Shown here: in pieces, positions 7,116 through 15,184 of the stretch
How positions within the stretch are numbered: position 1 is the first letter of the stretch
Layout: each line of letters starts with the position of its first letter
From: Anaerolineae bacterium
GTDB lineage: Bacteria; Chloroflexota; Anaerolineae; Anaerolineales; Anaerolineaceae
DNA length: 32,697 bases
Direction: 5' to 3'
NCBI GenBank assembly: GCA_021287005.1
Contig: JAJTBH010000004.1
Location: 1-32,697, forward strand
The notes under the pieces: model-generated
The model's input: only the letters and a program-made list of their open reading frames with translations
Told to the model about the DNA's origin: nothing
The model's database searches: none
Program-made: the position numbers and the translations under genes

Positions 7116-8660
7116 ATGGATGAAGTATTAGTCTCAATGGAAGGAATTTATAAAACCTTCCCAGGCGTTAATGCGCTAAGCGACTGCAAATTTGAATTAC
7201 GTTCCGGCGAAGTCCATGCTCTGGTTGGCGAAAACGGTGCGGGAAAATCAACCTTGATGAAAGTGTTGGCCGGTGTTTACACCAAGGACGCCGGTACAAT
7301 CCATTACAAAGGCAAGGAAGTTGATATTCCCAACCCGCGCGCCGCCCAACACCTGGGCATCAGCATCATTCACCAGGAACTCAATTTAATGCCGCATCTG
7401 ACGGTTGCCCAGAATATCTTTATCGGCCGTGAAGCCAAAAGCGGTCTAAAATTTATTCTGGACGAAAAATCCATCAACCAGAAAACCCAGGACCTGTTTG
7501 AAATGATGCACCTCAAACTTGATCCGCGTGTTAAAGTGGCCGATTTAACGGTCGCCAAACAACAAATGGTTGAAATTGCCAAAGCGCTTTCATATAACGC
7601 TGAAGTGTTGATTATGGATGAACCCACCGCCGCCTTAACCGAGGCAGAAATTGATGAACTTTTCCGTCTTACGCGAGATTTGCGCAGCCGGGGTGTGGGT
7701 GTCGTGCATATTTCTCACCGTCTGGAAGAGTTAAAACAAATTTCCGACCGCATTACCGTTATGCGGGATGGTCATTATATCAACACCGTATTAACCAAAG
7801 ATGCGCACATAGCCCAGATTGTCACCATGATGGTCGGACGCACCAGTTTTGAATCCTCGCCTGAAGTTCCCGAAACACCTTCCACGGATATTGTGCTTGA
7901 GGTTAAAAACCTGAACCGCGGCAGTTTGATTAAAGATGTCAGTTTCCAGTTAAAACGTGGCGAAATTTTAGGTTTTTCAGGCCTGGTGGGTGCAGGGCGC
8001 ACCGAAGTGGCCCGCGCCATTTTTGGGGCAGATTCGTATGACACAGGTGAAATCTTCATTGAGGGGAAAAAGGTCGTTATTAAAACCCCCTGTGACGCCG
8101 TTAATCACGGCATTGCCTACCTCTCCGAAGATCGCAAACGTTACGGATTGGCCGTCGGCATGTCGGTTGAAAACAACATCATCCTGGCCTCTTTTAATAA
8201 AGTGCGTCACTTTTTCGGCTGGGTGGATGGAAATAAAACACGTTCGATTGCTGAACATTTTGTCAGCGCCCTTTCAATTAAAACGCCCGGTTTGCAACAA
8301 CTGGCTAAAAACCTGTCGGGCGGCAACCAGCAAAAATTGGTCATTGGTAAATGGCTGGCCAGAGACACAAAAGTATTGATCTTTGATGAGCCCACGCGTG
8401 GCATTGATGTTGGCGCAAAAAGTGAAATTTATCGTTTATTAAATGATCTTGCCAGGCAAGGCAAAGCCATCATCATGATCTCTTCGGAACTTCCCGAAAT
8501 ATTACGCATGAGCCATCGTGTTGTGGTGATGTGTGAGGGTCAAATTACGGGGGTATTAAATCATACCGAAGCGACTCAGGAAAGTATTATGAAATACGCC
8601 ACCATGCGCGGTGGCATCGTGAACGATACGGCAGTAACTCCGGCGTATGCCCAAAATTAA
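7116..8660 (+). CDS. CUT2 sugar ABC transporter ATP-binding protein (RbsA/MglA family)
   Basis: This 514-residue cytoplasmic ATPase powers sugar import. It has two fused ABC domains. The first has Walker [10 protein letters not shown] near residue 38, signature [15 protein letters not shown] and Walker [12 protein letters not shown]. The second has the degenerate Walker [10 protein letters not shown] typical of the C-terminal half of RbsA/MglA, followed by [15 protein letters not shown] and [20 protein letters not shown]. Length and layout are standard for the family. AGAGGA precedes the ATG. It is the first gene of the rightward operon, 18 bp ahead of the permease gene. CUT2 systems carry monosaccharides such as ribose, galactose, arabinose or fucose; the neighbours favour L-fucose or another L-galacto sugar, but this is inference. 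Confidence 0.96.
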   Translation: MDEVLVSMEGIYKTFPGVNALSDCKFELRSGEVHALVGENGAGKSTLMKVLAGVYTKDAGTIHYKGKEVDIPNPRAAQHLGISIIHQELNLMPHLTVAQNIFIGREAKSGLKFILDEKSINQKTQDLFEMMHLKLDPRVKVADLTVAKQQMVEIAKALSYNAEVLIMDEPTAALTEAEIDELFRLTRDLRSRGVGVVHISHRLEELKQISDRITVMRDGHYINTVLTKDAHIAQIVTMMVGRTSFESSPEVPETPSTDIVLEVKNLNRGSLIKDVSFQLKRGEILGFSGLVGAGRTEVARAIFGADSYDTGEIFIEGKKVVIKTPCDAVNHGIAYLSEDRKRYGLAVGMSVENNIILASFNKVRHFFGWVDGNKTRSIAEHFVSALSIKTPGLQQLAKNLSGGNQQKLVIGKWLARDTKVLIFDEPTRGIDVGAKSEIYRLLNDLARQGKAIIMISSELPEILRMSHRVVVMCEGQITGVLNHTEATQESIMKYATMRGGIVNDTAVTPAYAQN

Positions 8661-8678
8661 GATAAACGGACGTGTTAA

Positions 8679-9671
8679 ATGATGAAATCTGAAACCACCC
8701 AAAAGAAATCCCTCATTAAATCAGATGCCATGCAGCGCCTGCTGGCATTTGGCGCCCTGATTGTTTTATTCATCGGTTTTTCCATTGCATCACCCAACTT
8801 TTTTAAATTTGAAAACGTGGTCGGCATCTTGATCGCCACATCCGTCAACGGCATTCTGGCCCTGGGTGTGACTTTTGTTATCATCACCAGCGGTATCGAC
8901 CTCTCCATTGGTACGGTCATGACGCTGTCGGCCGTGATGAGCGGTGTATTCATCACTTTCTGGCAGTTACCCGTACCGCTGGGCATTCTAGCCGGTTTGA
9001 TCACCGGCGCTATGGCCGGCCTGGTTAACGGCGTTTTGATTGCCAAGCTTAAAATTCCGCCCTTTATTGCCACCCTGGGTATGTTAAATATTTCAAAAGG
9101 TCTTTCGCTGGTGATTTCAGGATTAAAACCGATTTATTTCAGCGACACCCCGGTTTTTAATCAAATCGCCATGGGTTCCGTTTTGGGCGCAATAATTCCC
9201 GGTTTTGACATTCCCAACGGCGTATTAATTATGTTTGCCGCCGCCATTGTGGCCAGCCTGGTCTTAAGCAAAACCATCCTGGGGCGCTACAATTTTGCAC
9301 TGGGCAGCAACGAAGAAGCCACGCGTCTTTCAGGCGTCAATGTGGATGTGTGGAAAATCGCCATTTATGGTTTATGCGGTTTATACTGCGGCCTGGCCGG
9401 CGTCATCATGGCTTCACGTCTTAATTCGGCACAACCGGCTCTGGGGCAGGGTTATGAACTGGATGCCATCGCCGCGGCCGTCATCGGCGGTACTTCATTA
9501 AGCGGCGGTGAAGGCACCATGCTCGGCACCATCATTGGTGCATTTATCATCAGCACGCTTAACAATGGTCTGCGCATCATGTCGGTTCCGCAGGAATGGC
9601 AGACCGTTGTGACCGGTGCTATCGTTATTCTGGCCGTCTATCTCGATATCATTCGTCGCCGCCAGAAATAA
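8679..9671 (+). CDS. CUT2 sugar ABC transporter permease (RbsC family)
   Basis: A 330-residue inner-membrane protein with about eight to ten hydrophobic segments spread from residue 15 to the C-terminus. Family signatures are ILALGVTFVIITSGIDLSIGT near residue 60, the cytoplasmic loop GRYNFALGSNEEATRLSGVNV near 205 that contacts the ATPase, and AIAAAVIGGTSLSGGEGT near 265. Two ATG codons (8679 and 8682) are possible and the ribosome binding site is weak (ACGGAC), consistent with coupling to the ATPase gene 18 bp upstream. It pairs with that ATPase and the binding protein to form a single importer. Confidence 0.95.
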   Translation: MMKSETTQKKSLIKSDAMQRLLAFGALIVLFIGFSIASPNFFKFENVVGILIATSVNGILALGVTFVIITSGIDLSIGTVMTLSAVMSGVFITFWQLPVPLGILAGLITGAMAGLVNGVLIAKLKIPPFIATLGMLNISKGLSLVISGLKPIYFSDTPVFNQIAMGSVLGAIIPGFDIPNGVLIMFAAAIVASLVLSKTILGRYNFALGSNEEATRLSGVNVDVWKIAIYGLCGLYCGLAGVIMASRLNSAQPALGQGYELDAIAAAVIGGTSLSGGEGTMLGTIIGAFIISTLNNGLRIMSVPQEWQTVVTGAIVILAVYLDIIRRRQK

Positions 9672-9685
9672 TCCATAAGGACTTT

Positions 9686-9701
9686 GCTCTACCAATAGAG
9701 C
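9686..9701 (+). repeat. Small hairpin in the permease to binding-protein spacer
   Basis: GCTCT-ACCAAT-AGAGC can form a 5-bp stem just after the permease stop. No U-run follows, so it is not a standard terminator; it may protect mRNA ends or attenuate. The 199-bp spacer also holds an isolated strong AAGGAGG at 9761-9767 that is not followed by a convincing gene, and a GCCGG/CCGGC stem near 9803-9820. Confidence 0.35.
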
Positions 9702-9870
9702 GTCATAAATAAACATTGGAGAAAATAATTACCGGTAAAAACATAACAGCTTAAGCTGAAAGGAGGTGAGCAGTCGGGAGAAAAATATCAACCCTTTCAA
9801 ACAGCCGGATCAATCACCGGCGACCAAATATGTTTGATGTTCAAATAAAACTACTAAGAGGAGATTTGTT

Positions 9871-10872
9871 ATGAAGATCAATAAGCTGTTTACAACCCTT
9901 TTGGGTGTGTTACTTGTTGTTGCCATGTTAGCAGGTTGTGCGCCTGCCCCTGCCCCGGCCGCTCCGGCTGCCCCCGCCGCCGCCGCACCTGCCGCTGAAG
10001 GAAAAATGTATATTCCGGTCATTTCCAAAGGTTTCCAACACCAATTCTGGCAGGCTGTAAAAGCCGGTTCTGAAAAGGCCGCCAAAGATTTAAATGTTGA
10101 AATCACCTTTGAAGGCCCCGAATCCGAAGCAATGGTCGACAAACAAATGGAAATGTTACAGACCGCCCTGGATAAAAAACCCGCCGCCGTCTGCTTCGCC
10201 GCTGTTGACTCCAAAGCTGCTATTCCTCTGCTTGAAAAAGCCAAAGCTGCCAATATCCCCGTGATCGGTTTTGACTCCGGTGTTGACAGTGATATCCCCG
10301 TAACCACCGCCGCGACCGATAATATCGCCGCCGCCGCTATGGCCGCCGATAAAATGGCCGAATTAGTGGGTGGTGAAGGCAAAGTCGCCGTGATCGCTCA
10401 CGATCAGACCAGCCGCACCGGCATCGACCGCGTAAAAGGCTTTGTTGATCAAATGAAAGCCAAATATCCCAAAATCGAAGTGTTGACCCCGCAGTATGGC
10501 GCTGGCGACCAGTTGAAATCAACCGATATTGCCAAAGCCGTGATCCAGGCCAACCCCGACCTGAAAGGTTATTTCGGCGCCAATGAAGGTTCAATTATCG
10601 GCGTTCTGAATGCCGTCAAAGAATTAAAGATGGAAGGCAAGATTGTTGTGATCGGCTACGATTCCGGCCAACAGCAAATGGATGCCATCCGCGCCGGCAC
10701 CGAAGCCGGAGCCATCACCCAGGATCCCATCGGCATTGGTTACAAATGCGTTGAAGCAGCAGTCAAAGCCGTCAAAGGCGAAAGTCTGCCCAAGACCATT
10801 GATACCGGTTTCCACTGGTACGACAAAACCAACATTGATGACGCTACCATCGCTCCTCTGCTCTACAAATAG
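9871..10872 (+). CDS. CUT2 sugar-binding lipoprotein (RbsB family)
   Basis: A 333-residue periplasmic-binding-protein-fold lipoprotein that captures the sugar outside the membrane and delivers it to the permease. A lipoprotein signal peptide ends in the lipobox MLAGC (Cys23), followed by an Ala/Pro-rich linker (about 24-43). The mature part shows family type-1 blocks: YIPVISKGFQHQFWQAVKAG, KPAAVCFAAVDSKAAIPLLEKAK, IPVIGFDSGVDS, and a C-terminal IVVIGYDSGQQQMDAIRAG. Aromatic residues in GFQHQFW are typical of sugar contacts. A good AGAGGAGA precedes the ATG. The gene is third in the importer operon, after a 199-bp spacer, and a strong terminator follows. Ligand specificity cannot be deduced. 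Confidence 0.95.
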   Translation: MKINKLFTTLLGVLLVVAMLAGCAPAPAPAAPAAPAAAAPAAEGKMYIPVISKGFQHQFWQAVKAGSEKAAKDLNVEITFEGPESEAMVDKQMEMLQTALDKKPAAVCFAAVDSKAAIPLLEKAKAANIPVIGFDSGVDSDIPVTTAATDNIAAAAMAADKMAELVGGEGKVAVIAHDQTSRTGIDRVKGFVDQMKAKYPKIEVLTPQYGAGDQLKSTDIAKAVIQANPDLKGYFGANEGSIIGVLNAVKELKMEGKIVVIGYDSGQQQMDAIRAGTEAGAITQDPIGIGYKCVEAAVKAVKGESLPKTIDTGFHWYDKTNIDDATIAPLLYK

Positions 10873-10900
10873 TTCAAAGATCGTTTAGAAGTAATTCGTA

Positions 10901-10936
10901 AAGAGGCTGCCTGACAGGCAGCCTCTTCTTTATTAT
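10901..10936 (+). terminator. Rho-independent terminator of the importer operon
   Basis: AAGAGGCTGCC (10901-10911) pairs with GGCAGCCTCTT (10917-10927) around a TGACA loop, followed by a T-rich tail (CTTTATTATTTTTT). The hairpin lies 28 bp after the binding-protein stop. The convergent Hpt gene ends nearby, so it separates the two units. Confidence 0.9.
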
Positions 10937-10957
10937 TTTTTAGCATTTATGGTTGAA

Positions 10958-10971
10958 TGGTATCGTTACAT
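10958..10971 (+). promoter_or_regulatory. Operator-like sequence after the importer operon (weak)
   Basis: TGGTATCGTTACAT matches 12 of the 14 positions of the TGGTAWCGWTACCA operator. It lies just beyond the importer terminator and overlaps the stop codon of the Hpt gene, so it is not at a promoter. It may be chance or an auxiliary site for looping. Confidence 0.3.
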
Positions 10972-11328
10972 TCCGGCCCTGATATTTTTCAGGGCGTCCA
11001 TGACCTTTTGATAAACTTCCTCAATGCGTTCGATACGCGCCACAACATCAGCGGCATTTACAATCCCATTTCTGGCAGTCACCTCAAGCTCTCGACAAAT
11101 ATTTGCCAGTTCGCCTGCGCCAAATACGGCACTATTGGCTTTTAAACTGTGCGCGGCGCGCGTTAAATCATCGTTATTGGCGGCTTTTAAGGCAGTTTTC
11201 ATTTCATCAATTTGACGCGGCGAATCGTTAAAATACGTTTCAAGCATCTCATCCAAAAAACTGATATCCCCATTAACCGATTCGAGAAAACGGTTAAAGA
11301 TTTCCATATCAATTAATCCACTGCTCAT
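10966..11328 (-). CDS. Histidine phosphotransfer (Hpt) domain protein
   Basis: A 120-residue, all-helical cytoplasmic protein with the Hpt phosphorylation motif AAHSLKANSAVFGA, His60 being the phosphoacceptor. LDEMLETYFNDSPRQIDEMKTAL upstream of it is the usual preceding helix pair, and it is a stand-alone Hpt with no other domain. An AGGAGG lies 6 bases before the ATG. It starts 57 bp downstream of the hybrid histidine kinase gene on the same strand, and that kinase has two receiver domains but no Hpt domain of its own. A phosphorelay from the receivers to this Hpt and on to an unlinked response regulator is the obvious inference. Confidence 0.93.
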   Translation of the reverse strand: MSSGLIDMEIFNRFLESVNGDISFLDEMLETYFNDSPRQIDEMKTALKAANNDDLTRAAHSLKANSAVFGAGELANICRELEVTARNGIVNAADVVARIERIEEVYQKVMDALKNIRAGM

Positions 11329-11385
11329 AACAAACCTCCTTTTAATATAATCCGTCCGCTGCTGCAGTCTGCCACCTTTAGGTGG

Positions 11386-14028
11386 CTAAATCGCCACGAC
11401 TGTACACTTTTCAAGAGCAACAACCAGCTCTTCAACTCGAATTGGTTTGCTGATGTAATCGTCCATTCCGGCAGCCAGACAGGCCTCACGGTCACCCTGC
11501 ATGGCATTGGCTGTCATGGCAACAATCCGCGGCCGTTTTTCACAATCCCAATGTGCGCAGATGACCCTGGAAGCCTCCAGGCCGTCCATTTCAGGCATCT
11601 GAACATCCATTAAAACCACGTCATAAGGTTGGCGTTCCAAAGCTTGAATCACTTCCTGCCCGTTTGATGCCAGATCGGCGCGGTAGCCCATTTGCGACAA
11701 CAGTCGAAGAGCCAATTTCTGATTAACCGTGTTATCCTCAGCCAGCAGAATCCGCAGGGGATGACGCTCGGCCATTTTGACGCCCTCGGTTACCCGATTT
11801 AATTGTACATGAGATACGCTCGATTGTTGCACTCCAAAAACAGTCATCAATATATCAAACAAAGCGGAAGGTTTCACCGGTTTATTGACCCAATGAACAG
11901 AGTGAATATCTTTGGGCAGACCATCCCGCGGCCCGGTGGATGAAAGGATCAAAATGGGTAATTGTTGATACTGCGGCAGGCTGTGTATACGCCCTGCCAA
12001 TTCCAAACCATCCATTTCCGGCATTTGCATATCCACCAGCGCCAGGTCTATTTCACCGTCTTTTTGCATTCGGGATAAAACGTCAGCAGCGGAAGCAAAT
12101 TCGTCTACCTGCATTCCCCAATTTTTACACTGCAAACTTAAGATACGTCGATTGGCTTCATTATCATCGACAATTAATACTTTTTTGCCTTGCAAATCGG
12201 GCTGTCCGGTTAACTGGTGAGCGCGCGGTTTATCATCGAGCAGGGCTTCTGCCTGAATAGTGAAATAAAATATCGATCCGGGGGTCTGTGGGTCGCTCAT
12301 TTCGTCAATCACCGCCGGGGATTCAACCCACATCTCACCGCCCATCATTTCTACCAGGCGTTTACTGACCGCCAGCCCCAGACCGGTTCCGCCAAATTTG
12401 CGCGACGTTGATGAATCCACCTGGCTGAATGCCTGGAACAGTCGGTTTAAACGTTCTTTGGGAATGCCAATGCCGGTATCACGCACCGAAAAACGCAATA
12501 AATATGAAGCTGCGTCGTTCGCGGTCGACATCGTTTGGGCGGATACGTTAATAATAACTTCGCCTTTTTTGGTAAATTTCACCGCGTTACTGAGCAGGTT
12601 AACCAGAACCTGTCGCAGGCGCGTCACATCGCCCCTCAATAAATTTGGCGTGCCCGTTTCGATATGATAGGCCAGGTCCAAACCCTTTTCAGCAGCGATA
12701 ATTTTCACCAGGTCAAGAGAGTTTTCCACACATTCATTTAAATAAAACGGCTGTGATTCAAGGTCCATCTTGCCGGCCTCGATCTTTGAAAAATCGAGAA
12801 TGTCATTAATAATCGTCAGCAAGGCATCCCCGCTGTTACGAATGGTTTCGGCAAAATCACGCTGATCGGCGGTTAAGGAAGTATCCAACAATAAACCGCT
12901 CATGCCGATAATGGCATTCATCGGTGTGCGTATTTCATGACTCATCATGGCAAGAAAGGCGCTTTTTGCACGGGTGGCTTCCTCGGCAATCTCTTTGGCC
13001 TGCCGGATCTCATCTTCCACGCGTTTTAAATCGGTGATATCGTGCAGGGTCATAAACTGCCCGGTTTTCACGCCGGCCGGGTCAAGCAATGGAGAGGCAA
13101 CCATGTCAAAATAGCGGCGATGTTCACCTTCTTCCAATACAAAGGTGAACTGTGATAACGTATCTCGATTAATAAAAGTGCCCAGCGCCGGCCATTTTTC
13201 AAAAACCTTTTTACCGGGTAAAGCCAAAATATCCTCCGGCAAATTTAACAATCGGCGCGCCGCCGGGTTTGCATCCATCAATCGTTGTTGGGCGTCAAAA
13301 ACCAGCATGGCATCCTGCATGCCTTCGATAATGGCGTCTCGCGCCACCGGCACAATGCTGGACGAAGAAAAACGAATCATGCCCAACGACCAGCAAACCC
13401 CACAAATAACCAGGAAGAGTTCCAAAAAACCAACCGAAGGCGGAACGGGTAAATCTGAAAAAATATCCAGTGAATCACCCAACACCGGCAGGATCGCGCC
13501 CAACAGCATCAGACCGGCCTGCCAGCGGTAAGGTCGCGGCGCACGCACAAACAAAATCACAAACAGAATCAAACCCGCCAGCATATAGGTCGAGTTATAA
13601 ATTATGGCAAAAAGTCCCCAATCCCCCATTTCATCAATGGAAAAATCCCAGATCAGATTGTGAAAAGTGTTGGTGATTGTTAATAATATAGTTACCGCCG
13701 GCAAAAAGGCAATCAACACAACCAGCGGACGCTGCAACCAGCGGCCGCGAATGCTGTATTGCAAAGCCAGCAGCAGCCACAATACCGGAATTACCTGGTA
13801 AAGGGCAAAACCCAATAAACTGATCCCTATTCCCAGTCCGGGTTCTTCATTAATCATGTCAACGACATCCACGATCAAGAGAACTGAGGTGGTGATCATT
13901 AACAAGGATAAAATCTTCACACCGGCCATTTTGCGGTGCAGCCAGGTGTGTACCGCCAGATAAATGGAAACAACCAGGGCAATTGCCAATATAAAAATAT
14001 ATGGTAAGACTTCCTGTTCTATGTTCAT
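11386..14028 (-). CDS. Hybrid sensor histidine kinase (7TM-PAS-HisKA-HATPase-REC-REC)
   Basis: An 880-residue membrane sensor. Residues 8-220 contain about seven hydrophobic segments, resembling the N-terminal 7TM region of some histidine kinases. A PAS domain (about 228-335, ending [15 protein letters not shown]) is followed by HisKA with [13 protein letters not shown] (His364), and an HATPase with N box [14 protein letters not shown] (Asn481), DTGIGIP and [20 protein letters not shown]. The first receiver has DD at 621-622, Asp666 and Lys718; the second has ED at 764-765, Asp808 and Lys861. Both thus keep the phosphorylatable Asp. It is probably co-transcribed with the Hpt gene. No DNA-binding output domain is present, so a separate regulator is needed. 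The signal is unknown. The ribosome binding site is weak (AAAGAG very close to the ATG). Confidence 0.95.
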   Translation of the reverse strand: MNIEQEVLPYIFILAIALVVSIYLAVHTWLHRKMAGVKILSLLMITTSVLLIVDVVDMINEEPGLGIGISLLGFALYQVIPVLWLLLALQYSIRGRWLQRPLVVLIAFLPAVTILLTITNTFHNLIWDFSIDEMGDWGLFAIIYNSTYMLAGLILFVILFVRAPRPYRWQAGLMLLGAILPVLGDSLDIFSDLPVPPSVGFLELFLVICGVCWSLGMIRFSSSSIVPVARDAIIEGMQDAMLVFDAQQRLMDANPAARRLLNLPEDILALPGKKVFEKWPALGTFINRDTLSQFTFVLEEGEHRRYFDMVASPLLDPAGVKTGQFMTLHDITDLKRVEDEIRQAKEIAEEATRAKSAFLAMMSHEIRTPMNAIIGMSGLLLDTSLTADQRDFAETIRNSGDALLTIINDILDFSKIEAGKMDLESQPFYLNECVENSLDLVKIIAAEKGLDLAYHIETGTPNLLRGDVTRLRQVLVNLLSNAVKFTKKGEVIINVSAQTMSTANDAASYLLRFSVRDTGIGIPKERLNRLFQAFSQVDSSTSRKFGGTGLGLAVSKRLVEMMGGEMWVESPAVIDEMSDPQTPGSIFYFTIQAEALLDDKPRAHQLTGQPDLQGKKVLIVDDNEANRRILSLQCKNWGMQVDEFASAADVLSRMQKDGEIDLALVDMQMPEMDGLELAGRIHSLPQYQQLPILILSSTGPRDGLPKDIHSVHWVNKPVKPSALFDILMTVFGVQQSSVSHVQLNRVTEGVKMAERHPLRILLAEDNTVNQKLALRLLSQMGYRADLASNGQEVIQALERQPYDVVLMDVQMPEMDGLEASRVICAHWDCEKRPRIVAMTANAMQGDREACLAAGMDDYISKPIRVEELVVALEKCTVVAI

Positions 14029-14138
14029 CTCTTTATTGTTATTCCATTTTTAGAAGGGGATTAATCTGGATTTATATTGTTGTTTACGACTTTAGCCACG
14101 GGCTTAAGTAACCCGGGTATGGATACAAGTATATAGGT

Positions 14139-14154
14139 GATAAATTAATTTATC
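14139..14154. repeat. 16-bp perfect AT-rich palindrome
   Basis: GATAAATTAATTTATC is its own reverse complement. It lies in the 133-bp gap between the methyltransferase stop and the sensor-kinase start, 111 bp upstream of the kinase ATG. It could be a regulator site for the kinase gene or chance in AT-rich DNA. Confidence 0.35.
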
Positions 14155-14161
14155 AAGTTTT

Positions 14162-15184
14162 TTATCCCGGATGTCCAATCGCCGCAGCGTTCTTGCGTTT
14201 TATTTTGAGTATGGCAATTTTGGTCGGGTGATTAAATGGGGCCGGGTCAGCCGGGGGAGTCTGATTAATGGTCTCAGGATAGCCGCAGCAATCCGGCGGT
14301 ACATCCATCATTGTGGTCCATTCCATATAACCGTCGCGACATAAATCGTCCAACACGGCTTTATAATCTGCACCACTTAAAAAGAGGGCATTGTTAATGC
14401 TTATCAGGTAACCGTCATGTTTAACCAGCGGGCGAATTTTATTGATTAAACGACCGCTTTCCGTCACCAGGTTCACCCTGCCTTTGTGCGTGCTCGAGAA
14501 AAATGGCGGATCTAAAATAACGCAGTCAAACAATTCTCCGGAGCGTTTCAGCGCAGCCGTGGCACTGAAAAAATCATCAGTCATCAACCGCATTTTTTTT
14601 GTTTCAAAATGGTTCAGGTTACATGAATTTAGCGCCATGCCTAAAAACTTTTTACTCAAATCGACCTGCACCACCCGTGCAGCGCCCCCGGCTAAAGCCG
14701 CCACACCCAGACTGCCGGTATAAGCAAAAGTGTTAAGCACCGACCACCCGGAACACTGTTGTTTAAGCCATTTACGCAGTTCGCGCGTATCCAGGTAAAA
14801 ACTGGCATCCTGATTCATTCTCAGATTAATGGCATACAGGCAGTCATTTTCCGAAATTTCCGTATCCGGATCGCGGCCAAACAGCACCCTGTCCACACCC
14901 GTGCCGGCTGCCCCGCTAACCCGGCTTTTAAATAAAACACTTTCCAACCAGGGTAAAAGCTTAATCGCCCACGCCTGAATATCGTCAATTGGGATATCCA
15001 GTGGTTTTAAATACGAAATCAACAAAGTTCGGGCATAAATATCCAGTGTCAGACCGGGTTGGCCTTCATAAAAACCGTTAAACAGGCGAAAAGCCGCGCG
15101 GTGATCGGCCAATGCCGTCCAGTCGGCGCGCGCCATAAGGGCGGCGTTTAACCGGTTTTCCAATTCGGGCGGCAGATTGTTCAT
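14162..15184 (-). CDS. Class I SAM-dependent methyltransferase, RlmI/RlmK-like
   Basis: A 340-residue cytoplasmic methyltransferase. The N-terminal part (about 30-120) resembles the small domain of RlmI-type rRNA methyltransferases (FRLFNGFYEGQPGLTLDIY). The segment QDASFYLDTRELRKWL at 125-140 corresponds to the family FLDQRDNR element. The SAM site VLNTFAYTGSLGVAALAGGA is at 149-168, an acidic loop VDLS at 174-177, and the catalytic-type motif VILDPPFFS at 222-230. RlmI methylates cytosine in 23S rRNA; the substrate here is unproven, and the usual N-terminal PUA domain seems absent. Its ATG overlaps the stop of the ModF-like ABC gene (ATGA), so the two are translationally coupled. Confidence 0.85.
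   Translation of the reverse strand: MNNLPPELENRLNAALMARADWTALADHRAAFRLFNGFYEGQPGLTLDIYARTLLISYLKPLDIPIDDIQAWAIKLLPWLESVLFKSRVSGAAGTGVDRVLFGRDPDTEISENDCLYAINLRMNQDASFYLDTRELRKWLKQQCSGWSVLNTFAYTGSLGVAALAGGAARVVQVDLSKKFLGMALNSCNLNHFETKKMRLMTDDFFSATAALKRSGELFDCVILDPPFFSSTHKGRVNLVTESGRLINKIRPLVKHDGYLISINNALFLSGADYKAVLDDLCRDGYMEWTTMMDVPPDCCGYPETINQTPPADPAPFNHPTKIAILKIKRKNAAAIGHPG

Noticed and set aside
9766-9837. A 23-codon frame starting GTG directly after AAGGAGG
   Set aside because: The start would abut the ribosome binding site with no spacing and the peptide has no recognisable feature.
14091-14125. Possible riboswitch or hairpin in the gap before the sensor kinase gene
   Set aside because: Short GC-rich complementary bits exist, but no known riboswitch pattern could be matched.
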